From: an uncultured bacterium
GTDB taxonomy: Bacteria > Bacillota > Clostridia > Christensenellales > Pumilibacteraceae
NCBI GenBank assembly: GCA_949747725.1
Contig: CATKFJ010000090.1
Location: forward strand, 1-8,225
Direction: 5' to 3'
DNA length: 8,225 nucleotides
This document shows positions 1 to 6,469 of this stretch, in pieces. Position 1 is the first letter of the stretch, and each line of letters begins with the position of its first letter. Below the pieces are notes generated by a model. It had not been told where the DNA came from. It made no database searches and saw nothing but the letters and a program-made list of their open reading frames with translations. The position numbers and the translations under genes are program-made.

Positions 1-33
1 CTGCCATTTGCTTTCTATTTTTGTATGATCCAT
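1..33 (-). CDS. 5' end of a gene running off the left edge, possibly leucyl-tRNA synthetase
   Basis: An ATG at 33-31 opens a frame that stays open to the window edge and gives 11 residues, MDHTKIESKWQ. It sits 55 nt after the stop of the MetRS-like gene, on the same strand. A modest Shine-Dalgarno-like GGTGA lies 6 nt ahead of the ATG. The pattern of an acidic or polar start followed by K-I-E-x-K-W-Q resembles the N-terminus of bacterial leucyl-tRNA synthetases, whose first helix usually reads like IEKKWQ. A leuS gene would fit the two aminoacyl-tRNA synthetase genes just upstream. Eleven residues are too few to be sure, so no symbol is assigned; another protein with a similar N-terminal helix is possible. 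Confidence 0.5.
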   Translation of the reverse strand, partial: MDHTKIESKWQ

Positions 34-42
34 AACAATTCA

Positions 43-84
43 CCGTATACGGCACAACGCCGTTTTAAAAGCGATAATATTATC
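43..84. repeat. Cluster of three short palindromes in the gap after the MetRS-like gene
   Basis: Three inverted repeats fill most of the gap between the MetRS-like stop (89) and the next start codon (33). They are a 10-bp perfect palindrome CCGTATACGG (43-52), an overlapping hairpin with arms ACGGC (49-53) and GCCGT (59-63) around a 5-nt loop, and a 12-bp perfect AT-rich palindrome GATAATATTATC (73-84). The first two share bases, so they could form only one at a time in RNA. On the minus strand neither is followed by a U-tract, so they do not look like an intrinsic terminator. They could be a protein-binding site or leader structure for the next gene. The arms are short and chance cannot be excluded. 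Confidence 0.3.
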
Positions 85-88
85 TGAA

Positions 89-2050
89 TTATGAGTTATA
101 TTGCCACGACGGGCGTGCAAAGAAGTCGGTTTTAGGCTCTAAAAATTTCAATGCGTGCGCTCCGCCGGCAAGCTCGCCCACCGTCTTGAAAATATTATCC
201 CAAGAATACAACTGCGCTTGCGTCAATCCCAAATACTCGCGTACCTTTTCCGTGGATAACGGCGCGATCGGGTGCGACAGAGCCGTAGCCGTCTTTATGA
301 GATGCAGTCCGTCGATGATCGTTTGTCTGAACTCGGTCTCGTCGAAGTTCTTTTGCACGGCGCTCATTCTGTCGGACAGCGTTTTGTTGATATACTTGAA
401 AAATTCTTCGAGATCCGTCATGACGTCGGAAAACTCGAATCTGTACATACGGTTTTCATACCCTACGATCTGATCCTCGCACTTTCGCAAGATCTCTTCC
501 GATACCGAACCGTTGGGAACGGTACAGTCGCCGTTATTGTATTTTTGGAACGAATAGAACAGCGTGCGCACCGCGCGGTTGAGGAAGTTTGTAAAAATAG
601 ACCACTCTTTAAAAACGGGATCGCCCTGATTGGTCGGGTTGGGATTGTACGGCTTAGGCTGAAACGGCACGCTCGCATTGCCTAATCCCAAGCCGAAAAA
701 GTGCGCTCTGAGCTGCTCTGCCGAATAATGCGTCAAAAGCTCTTGCGCCATCGGCGGCTTGACCTTGCCGCTGCTGCTCGCCTTGGCGTTAAAGAACAAA
801 ATATGCTTGTTGGGTACGATCGTCGGCATTTTTATATTCAGATCTCCGTCGTAATTCAACGCCTCGAATAACGCGCCCTCTGCTAACGCATAAAAATAAA
901 TATTATCCTCGCCGATAAACTGATATACCCTCGCATCGTCGCTGCACCACCAATCGCGCCACTGTTCTTTCGGCTTGCCTACGCTTTTAAGATATGCTTG
1001 GGTAAACGAAACGGGCGCCCACAGCGACTCGGGCCAAACCCAAAACGTAAGACCGTTCATATCTTCGATATCGGGAATTTTAACTCCCCACTCGATATTT
1101 CCGGAAATGCGGAACGGGACAAGCGTTTTGCCTGTGCGGAACCGAATACCGTTTTGAGCGAGCAACGCGCATGCTCTCTCGCGGTCGTTCAGTTTATCGA
1201 ACTCGATCATGTAATTAATTTTTTGTTCGTCGATCTCGCAATTATATTTAAGTCCCGAAGCCGTCAAAATTTTATCGACCGCCGCTTTGTTTTCGGTTTT
1301 TGTGTAAAGCGTCGGTTTTTTAAGCGACTCATTGCACACCTTTGTCAAAAAAGCGCGCACCTGCGGATCGTTCTCCCACTGCCGTACAAGCTCTTTGAGA
1401 TATGGCGCAAATTTTTCAATGTCCAAATACCAGTTTTTAACTTCTTTAAGTATCGGCGGCTTGCCCGAAAGCGTGCTTACGGGCGCGATCAGTTCTTCGG
1501 GGAAATACTGATGTCCGAGCGAACACTCGTCGGCGTAAGCCTGCTCCGATTTACAGCCGTTTATGGGACATCTGCCTACCACCTGTCTGCCGTTTAGGAA
1601 TGTGCCGCGCTCCTCGTCGTAAAACTGTTTAGTGGAAAGTACGGACAGCGCGCCGCTTTTCAACAGTCTTTGAAACACCTCGCGCGAAAACTCGGCGTGC
1701 GCGTCGCCGCCTATGCCGAATGCGGACGCGCCGAAAAGCGACAAACCGATAAGATAATCATTAAGCGTTTCGCACTGACTGTCGTGATTCTTTTTGACAA
1801 AATCGACGATCGTTCCGTCAAACTCGCCCGAATCGGTAAGCGAGCGATATTTCTCCACTATCGGCGAGCCGTAACAGTCGGTGCCCGACACAAAGATAAC
1901 GTTTTCCTCGCCTATTCTGTCCTTCATGAACCGTGCAAAAACGTCGGCATGAACAAACACGCCGCCGATATGCCCGAAATGCAGTTCCTTACTGCCGTAA
2001 GGCATGCCTCCCGTTATAACAACACGTTTCGGAAAATTCGGTCTTTCCAT
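89..2050 (-). CDS. Methionyl-tRNA-synthetase-like class I tRNA ligase (divergent)
   Basis: A 653-residue class I aminoacyl-tRNA synthetase of the MetRS type. Visible landmarks are: HIGH motif as HFGH (24-27); GTDCYG (56-61) where MetRS has GTDEHG; a zinc-knuckle-like C161-x4-C166...C176-x3-H180; the connective region leading into I-S-G-N-I-E-W-G (315-322), equivalent to the ITRDLxWG segment; FIGEDNIYF (378-386); a KMSKS equivalent reading KASSSGK (423-429); and an alpha-helical anticodon-binding domain from about 480 to 610, followed by a short tail with no Trbp111-like tRNA-binding domain. The second catalytic lysine of KMSKS is serine. Several methionine-pocket positions and the anticodon-stacking tryptophan also appear replaced, and about 65 extra residues lie between 240 and 312. 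ATG at 2050 has SD AAGGTG 7 nt upstream and follows alaS by 58 nt. The fold assignment is firm. Charging of tRNA-Met is doubtful, so metG is not assigned; a paralogue with altered specificity or a non-canonical role is possible. Confidence 0.85.
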   Translation of the reverse strand: MERPNFPKRVVITGGMPYGSKELHFGHIGGVFVHADVFARFMKDRIGEENVIFVSGTDCYGSPIVEKYRSLTDSGEFDGTIVDFVKKNHDSQCETLNDYLIGLSLFGASAFGIGGDAHAEFSREVFQRLLKSGALSVLSTKQFYDEERGTFLNGRQVVGRCPINGCKSEQAYADECSLGHQYFPEELIAPVSTLSGKPPILKEVKNWYLDIEKFAPYLKELVRQWENDPQVRAFLTKVCNESLKKPTLYTKTENKAAVDKILTASGLKYNCEIDEQKINYMIEFDKLNDRERACALLAQNGIRFRTGKTLVPFRISGNIEWGVKIPDIEDMNGLTFWVWPESLWAPVSFTQAYLKSVGKPKEQWRDWWCSDDARVYQFIGEDNIYFYALAEGALFEALNYDGDLNIKMPTIVPNKHILFFNAKASSSGKVKPPMAQELLTHYSAEQLRAHFFGLGLGNASVPFQPKPYNPNPTNQGDPVFKEWSIFTNFLNRAVRTLFYSFQKYNNGDCTVPNGSVSEEILRKCEDQIVGYENRMYRFEFSDVMTDLEEFFKYINKTLSDRMSAVQKNFDETEFRQTIIDGLHLIKTATALSHPIAPLSTEKVREYLGLTQAQLYSWDNIFKTVGELAGGAHALKFLEPKTDFFARPSWQYNS

Positions 2051-2064
2051 AATATTTCACCTTT

Positions 2065-2105
2065 TGGCGTTATGATCTATTCGAAAGCAATTCGGTGTAA
2101 CGCCA
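2065..2105 (-). promoter_or_regulatory. Inverted repeat (stem-loop) just upstream of the MetRS-like Shine-Dalgarno site
   Basis: Perfect 8-bp arms TGGCGTTA (2065-2072) and TAACGCCA (2098-2105) enclose 25 nt, which themselves contain a small CGAA/TTCG hairpin (82-85 and 91-94 of the 2000s) with a 5-nt loop. In the transcript the structure starts just after the alaS stop codon, and its second arm ends within about 2 nt of the AAGGTG ribosome-binding site of the MetRS-like gene. No U-tract follows it, so it is not an intrinsic terminator. It could be an RNA processing or stabilising hairpin, or it could tune translation of the downstream gene. It is too short for a T-box leader. The repeat is seen directly; the role is inference. 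Confidence 0.45.
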
Positions 2106-2108
2106 GAT

Positions 2109-3887
2109 TTATTCAAGCACCGCTTTGATCCTGCGCACGCCGGCGCTTGACGACTGCTCTTTTACTATCTTGAAATGTCCAAGCTCGCCCGTGCGGCTTG
2201 CGTGCGGTCCGCCGCATATTTCTTTGCTGTATTTGCCCATGGTGTACACTTTTACTTTTTCGCCGTACTTGGATGTAAACAGTCCGACCGCACCTTGAGC
2301 TTTGGCGTCTTCCACCGTCATTTCTTCGCAAACGATCTCGACGTCCGCCTTGATCGCGTCGTTCACCCTATCCTCTACGGCTTTCACCTCTTCGGGCGTC
2401 ATAGCTCTGCCGAACGAAAAATCGAACCGCAGTCGCTCGGGCGTTATATTGCTTCCGCGCTGATTGACTGTCGGATCGTCGAGAACTTGCTTCAGCGCTT
2501 GATGCATTAAATGCGTTGCGGTGTGAAGTCGCGCGGTAAGCTCGCCCGTATCGGCAAGACCGCCCTTAAACCGCTGTTCCGCTCCGGCGTGCGACAGATT
2601 GCGGTGTTCCTCGAACCGCGCGTTAAACCCGTCGATATCAACCTTGAATCCTTTTTCCTTGGCAAGCTCCACCGTCATTTCAAGCGGAAAGCCGTACGTG
2701 TCGTACAAACGAAACGCCGATTTTCCGGGAATAACGTCGGTCTGTAAAAACTTACACAGCTTTTCGAACTCTTTCATGCCGTTCTCGAGCGTACGCTCGA
2801 ACCGCGCCTGCTCTTCGTTTATTTCGTGCGCTATCTTATCGCGCGAAGCGGCAAGTTCAGGATACGCGTCGGCGTAGATCTCAACTACAACGTCGGATAT
2901 CTGCGCGTAGTCGCCCGTCTTTAACCCGATGCTCGATCCGAACCGAATGGCGCGGCGAAGCAGTCTGCGCAGTATATAGCCCTGATCCACGTTGGACGGA
3001 GTAACTCCGCGCTCGTCGCCTATTATAAACGTGGAAGTGCGGATATGATCGGCAACTACGCGAATGGCTTTTACGGCGTTTTCGTCCGTAACGCTCGCGC
3101 CCGACAGCTGTTCTATCTTCTTGACGATAGGCACAAACACATCGGTGTCGTACACCGATTTCAAGCCCTGAACGTTCATAAGCGCGCGTTCCAAGCCCAT
3201 GCCCGTATCGACGTTCTTTTGCGCAAGCGGCGAAAAACTGCCGTCGGCGTTCTTGTTGAACTGCATAAAAACGTCGTTCCATATTTCTACGTACTTGCCG
3301 CAATCGCATGCCGGAGAGCATGTTTCGCAGCACTTGGGTTTGCCCGTATCGTAAAACATTTCGGTATCCGATCCGCACGGACCCGTTTGACCCGCGGGAC
3401 CCCACCAATTATGTTTTTTGCCGAGATAAAAAATATTCTCTTTCTTTATACCGCATTTTTCCCAAAGCTCGGCGGTATGCTCGTCGCGAGGACAGTCCTT
3501 GTCGCCCTCGAAAACCGTCACAGCCAAACGCTCGGGATCGAGCTTAAGTTCTTCGGTCAAAAACTCATAACTCCAGGGCACCATTTCGTCTTTAAAATAA
3601 TCGCCCAAGCTCCAGTTTCCGAGCATCTCGAAAAACGTGCAATGGCTCGCGTCGCCCACCTCGTCTATATCGCCCGTACGCACGCATTTTTGCGTATCGC
3701 AAAGCCGCTTGCCGCCGGGATGAGGCTGACCCAAAAGATACGGCACAAGCGGATGCATGCCGGCTGTCGTAAAAAGCACCGTAGGATCGTTTTCGGGTAT
3801 AAGCGACGCCGAAGATATGGGCGTATGTCCGCGGTCTTTAAAGAATTTGATCCATTTGTTTCTGAGTTCTTTGCTTGTAAGTTTCAT
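2109..3887 (-). CDS. alaS: Alanyl-tRNA synthetase, short form without C-terminal C-Ala region
   Basis: Attaches alanine to tRNA-Ala in the cytoplasm and hydrolyses mischarged tRNA. The class II catalytic core covers about residues 1-260: PENDPTVLFTTAGMHPLVPY (31-50), R70-TGDIDEVGD, FFEMLGNWSLGDYF (85-98), WWGPAGQTGPCG (161-172) and motif 3 DTGMGLER (227-234). The tRNA-recognition helical region follows, with RVVADHIR (276-283) and LRRLLRRAIRFG (306-317). The editing domain has HTATH (455-459) and CGGPH (558-562), ending in SSSAGVRRIKAV. At 592 residues it is about 280 shorter than the usual bacterial enzyme of about 870: it stops after the editing domain and lacks the DHHA1/C-Ala part. A cysteine-rich insert (C186, C187, C190, C194, C196) precedes GKYVEIWNDVFM. 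This form recalls AlaRS of Patescibacteria. ATG at 3887 has SD TTGGAG 5 nt upstream. It lies 36 nt after the SDR gene and 58 nt before the MetRS-like gene. Confidence 0.95.
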   Translation of the reverse strand: MKLTSKELRNKWIKFFKDRGHTPISSASLIPENDPTVLFTTAGMHPLVPYLLGQPHPGGKRLCDTQKCVRTGDIDEVGDASHCTFFEMLGNWSLGDYFKDEMVPWSYEFLTEELKLDPERLAVTVFEGDKDCPRDEHTAELWEKCGIKKENIFYLGKKHNWWGPAGQTGPCGSDTEMFYDTGKPKCCETCSPACDCGKYVEIWNDVFMQFNKNADGSFSPLAQKNVDTGMGLERALMNVQGLKSVYDTDVFVPIVKKIEQLSGASVTDENAVKAIRVVADHIRTSTFIIGDERGVTPSNVDQGYILRRLLRRAIRFGSSIGLKTGDYAQISDVVVEIYADAYPELAASRDKIAHEINEEQARFERTLENGMKEFEKLCKFLQTDVIPGKSAFRLYDTYGFPLEMTVELAKEKGFKVDIDGFNARFEEHRNLSHAGAEQRFKGGLADTGELTARLHTATHLMHQALKQVLDDPTVNQRGSNITPERLRFDFSFGRAMTPEEVKAVEDRVNDAIKADVEIVCEEMTVEDAKAQGAVGLFTSKYGEKVKVYTMGKYSKEICGGPHASRTGELGHFKIVKEQSSSAGVRRIKAVLE

Positions 3888-3905
3888 TATTTCTCCAATG
3901 TTTGA

Positions 3906-3921
3906 CGGGACGATCTTCCCG
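3906..3921 (-). repeat. Small hairpin between the SDR gene and alaS
   Basis: Arms CGGGA (3906-3910) and TCCCG (3917-3921) enclose a 6-nt loop. The hairpin lies between the SDR stop codon (TAG at 3924) and the alaS ribosome-binding site (3893-3898). No U-tract follows in the transcript, so it is unlikely to terminate. It might act as an intercistronic stabilising hairpin, but 5-bp arms can arise by chance. Confidence 0.25.
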
Positions 3922-3923
3922 AA

Positions 3924-4760
3924 CTATTTCATTTCCTGATACAGTTTTTTGATACCCGTCTGTATCGACGTTAAACGCATGGGCGCAGTAGTCATAAGCT
4001 TGACGTTTGACGCGCTGTATTCGTTTTCGGGCGTTTGGTTTTTGACAACGATCTCTATATCGCCGCCGTCCTTACGCACCAAACGCTTTACCGTTTTGGC
4101 GATATCGAGATAGCTCATCTTATCGCCGGACACGAGATTGTAATCCGAGCAAGGATAATCTTTGACCAAAAACTGCGCAATAACGCGCACTGCGTCCTCT
4201 ACCGATATCGCGCTTATCACCTTATCGCGGTCGATGACTATCTGCTTCTTACCGCGCGCTCCGGCGGCTACGATCTTGTTTATCGGACGGCTCATTCCGC
4301 CGCCCTCGCCGTACACGTTGAATATACGCAAAACGGTCGTTATCTTGTCCTTGCTCGCCAAAAGGTTTATAAGGTATCTGCCCAAACCGTAACCGTCGGT
4401 GGGAATACATTTACCGAACATATCCTCGGTAAAGTCGACGATAGGCTTACTGCGGTCGAATTCGACGCCCTCGCCTACGGTGATGAGCTTTTTAACGCCG
4501 TACGCTATAGCCATATACTGTATGTTCTTGAACATGATCAGGTTGTCAGCCTCGAGTCGCACCTGCTTGCCGCTGTCCGACAGACCGGCAAGATGCAAGA
4601 CCGCATCGAACTTATTCGCTTTAAACTGTTTGGCTATCGACCGCGCGTCGGTCAGATCCATTTGTTCGTGCGTGGGCGCAACGATATCGAATTGCTTGCG
4701 GTAACGCTTGATAAACGTTTTTCCTATAAAGCCGCTTCCGCCCGTTACAAGAATTTTCAT
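3924..4760 (-). CDS. NAD(P)-dependent epimerase/dehydratase (extended SDR) with altered catalytic residues
   Basis: A 278-residue cytosolic Rossmann-fold protein of the extended short-chain dehydrogenase family, typical of nucleotide-sugar epimerases, dehydratases and reductases. It begins with the dinucleotide-binding motif G-G-S-G-F-I-G (7-13). D35 in MDLTD and LHLAG (55-59) follow. The active-site tyrosine is Y124. FNVYGEGG (147-154) and the late ISVEDAVRVI segment (185-194) are typical of the family. Two usual triad positions differ: the serine position in the GSGxEFD-like motif is glutamate (E97 in VGEGVEFD), and the YxxxK lysine is arginine (R128, codon AGA). The substrate cannot be told. 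ATG at 4760 has a full AGGAGG site (4765-4770), though only 4 nt upstream. It is 68 nt after fhs and 36 nt before alaS. No sugar-biosynthesis gene is adjacent, so context gives no substrate hint. It may be an active variant or a binding or regulatory pseudo-enzyme. Confidence 0.85.
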   Translation of the reverse strand: MKILVTGGSGFIGKTFIKRYRKQFDIVAPTHEQMDLTDARSIAKQFKANKFDAVLHLAGLSDSGKQVRLEADNLIMFKNIQYMAIAYGVKKLITVGEGVEFDRSKPIVDFTEDMFGKCIPTDGYGLGRYLINLLASKDKITTVLRIFNVYGEGGGMSRPINKIVAAGARGKKQIVIDRDKVISAISVEDAVRVIAQFLVKDYPCSDYNLVSGDKMSYLDIAKTVKRLVRKDGGDIEIVVKNQTPENEYSASNVKLMTTAPMRLTSIQTGIKKLYQEMK

Positions 4761-4828
4761 ATAACCTCCTCAAACCGATATACAAAATCGATACTATACT
4801 CGATCGTCCGTTCTCAATTTCGCATGAT

Positions 4829-6427
4829 TTAAAACAGTCCGGTTATCCTGCCCTTTTCACCGTCGATATCCATTCCTACGGCATTCGGTTTTTTGGGCAG
4901 TCCCGGCATAAGCAGGATATCTCCGGCAACGGCTACTACAAACCCTGCGCCGGCGCGATACTGCACGTCGCGCACGGTAATGTCGAACCCTTCGGGTCTT
5001 CCCAACTTTTTGGGATCGTCGGAAAGCGAATACTGCGTTTTGGCTATGCACACGGGCAATTTATCCACGCCGAGCGGCAACATCTTTTCCAAGTTCTTCT
5101 TGGCTTTGGCAGTCCACACAACGTTCTTCGCACCGTAAATGCGCGTCGCTACCTTTTGCACTTTTTCCACAACGGTGTCGCTGTCGGCGTAAGTAAAATC
5201 GAGCTTGGCTTTTCCGCTTGCGGCTTTAACTACGGCTGCGGCAAGTTCTTCCGCGCCGGCGCCGCCTTTTGCCCAACACTCGCAAAGCACCGCTTCCGCG
5301 CCTACGGCTTTAACGGCGGATCTGACTTCGTCTATCTCCGCTTGGGTATCGTCGGTAAATCTGTTGACGGCTACCACAACATTCTGTCCGAACACGTTTT
5401 TGATGTTCTCTATATGCTTTATAAGATTGCCCATGCCCTTGCCGAGTTCGCCGTTGCCGCCGTACTTGAGCGCGCGAACCGTCGCTACTATAACCGTTGC
5501 CGACGGCACGATGCCCGACATGCGGCACTTAATATCGTAGAATTTTTCCGCGCCGAGGTCTGCGCCGAAACCGGCTTCTGTAACGACGTAATCGGCATAG
5601 CTTGCCGCCGTTTTTGTAGCTATTACGGAGTTACAGCCGTGCGCGATATTTGCAAACGGACCGCCGTGAACGAACGCCGGCCTACCTTCGAGCGTCTGCA
5701 CGAGATTGGGTTTTGCAGCGTCCTTGAGCAATACCGCCATAGCGTTATTAGCGTCGAGATCGGCGGCGGTAACGGGTTTACCGTCATAGTCGTAGCCTAT
5801 GATTATTCTGCCGAGCCGAACTTTAAGATCGTCGAAGTCCGCCGCCAAGCACAGCGTAGCCATCACCTCGCTTGCTGCGGTTATATTAAAACCGTCGTCG
5901 CGCGCGCCCGAACCGGCGTTCACCACTATGGAGCGCAACGCTCTGTCGTTGCAGTCCATGCAACGGTTAAACGTAACTTTCGCGATCTTAAGCGGATTGC
6001 CGAAGTACAGACTGTTATCTATCATTGCGCACAAAAGATTGTTTGCAGCGGTTATAGCGTGCAAGTCGCCCGTAAAATGCAGGTTAATGTCATCCATAGG
6101 CAATATCTGCGCCATGCCGCCGCCCGTAGCGCCGCCCTTCATTCCGAATACGGGACCGAGCGACGGTTCGCGGAGCGCGAGCGCCGTCTTTTTGCCTATT
6201 CTGTTCATACCGTCCGCAAGTCCGATCGAAACCGTAGACTTGCCCTCGCCGGCAGGCGTGGGGTTTATGGCTGTCACGAGCACTACCTTTGCCTTCGGCT
6301 TAAATACGGGGTTTACCTTAGCTACGAGATCGCCGTAACGGTATATGTCTTTTATACCGAGCTTTGCGGCGATTTCCTCAATGGGCTTAGGTTGCGCTTC
6401 GTATGCGATTTCGATGTCAGTCTTCAT
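4829..6427 (-). CDS. fhs: Formate--tetrahydrofolate ligase (10-formyl-THF synthetase)
   Basis: Catalyses ATP-dependent formylation of tetrahydrofolate to 10-formyl-THF, feeding purine synthesis, initiator-tRNA formylation and, in acetogens, the methyl branch of the Wood-Ljungdahl pathway. Hallmarks seen are MKTDIEIA at the start, P-loop TPAGEGKST (57-65), [15 protein letters not shown] (86-100), [15 protein letters not shown] (116-130), CNDRALR (159-165), [10 protein letters not shown] (239-248), [14 protein letters not shown] (254-267), [14 protein letters not shown] (283-296) and [19 protein letters not shown] (460-478). Its 532 residues are about 25 fewer than usual. By eye the losses are near 170-176 (the usual VPRE segment before DGFxIT) and near 323-333. 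The usual DNHIxxGN reads DNSLYFGN (137-144), removing a normally conserved histidine. ATG at 6427 has an AAGGAG site 6 nt upstream (6434-6439). It sits 42 nt after the membrane-protein gene, with no room for a THF riboswitch. Identity is secure. Confidence 0.96.
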   Translation of the reverse strand: MKTDIEIAYEAQPKPIEEIAAKLGIKDIYRYGDLVAKVNPVFKPKAKVVLVTAINPTPAGEGKSTVSIGLADGMNRIGKKTALALREPSLGPVFGMKGGATGGGMAQILPMDDINLHFTGDLHAITAANNLLCAMIDNSLYFGNPLKIAKVTFNRCMDCNDRALRSIVVNAGSGARDDGFNITAASEVMATLCLAADFDDLKVRLGRIIIGYDYDGKPVTAADLDANNAMAVLLKDAAKPNLVQTLEGRPAFVHGGPFANIAHGCNSVIATKTAASYADYVVTEAGFGADLGAEKFYDIKCRMSGIVPSATVIVATVRALKYGGNGELGKGMGNLIKHIENIKNVFGQNVVVAVNRFTDDTQAEIDEVRSAVKAVGAEAVLCECWAKGGAGAEELAAAVVKAASGKAKLDFTYADSDTVVEKVQKVATRIYGAKNVVWTAKAKKNLEKMLPLGVDKLPVCIAKTQYSLSDDPKKLGRPEGFDITVRDVQYRAGAGFVVAVAGDILLMPGLPKKPNAVGMDIDGEKGRITGLF

Positions 6428-6469
6428 GAATTTCTCCTTGTATCGCGTTTTTTCGCGTAAATGAACAAA

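Noticed and set aside
49..63. Hairpin after the MetRS-like gene considered as an intrinsic terminator
   Set aside because: The stem is only 5 bp. On the minus strand it is followed by AUACGG, not by a U-tract, and the next gene starts shortly after. The plus-strand side has a TTTT but no plus-strand gene to end.
2051..2108. T-box leader for the MetRS-like gene
   Set aside because: The gap is 58 nt and has no T-box consensus sequence or specifier stem; a T-box needs well over 150 nt.
3045..3905. A 286-codon plus-strand open frame opposite alaS
   Set aside because: Antisense to well-conserved AlaRS motifs and without recognisable domains of its own.
4761..4828. Internal promoter ahead of the SDR gene (TTGAGA with TATAGT on the minus strand)
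   Set aside because: The spacing between the two boxes is only 13 nt, and the alternative -10 at proper spacing matches consensus poorly.
5156..6460. A long plus-strand open frame (434 codons) opposite fhs
   Set aside because: The translation is rich in Cys, His, Tyr and Arg with no family motif, no ribosome-binding site is evident, and it lies exactly antisense to a secure Fhs gene. It is a shadow caused by codon bias.
6428..6469. THF riboswitch or separate promoter ahead of fhs
   Set aside because: Only 42 nt separate the stop and start codons. They hold a Shine-Dalgarno site and a weak CGCG/CGCG 4-bp hairpin, with no -35/-10 pair.
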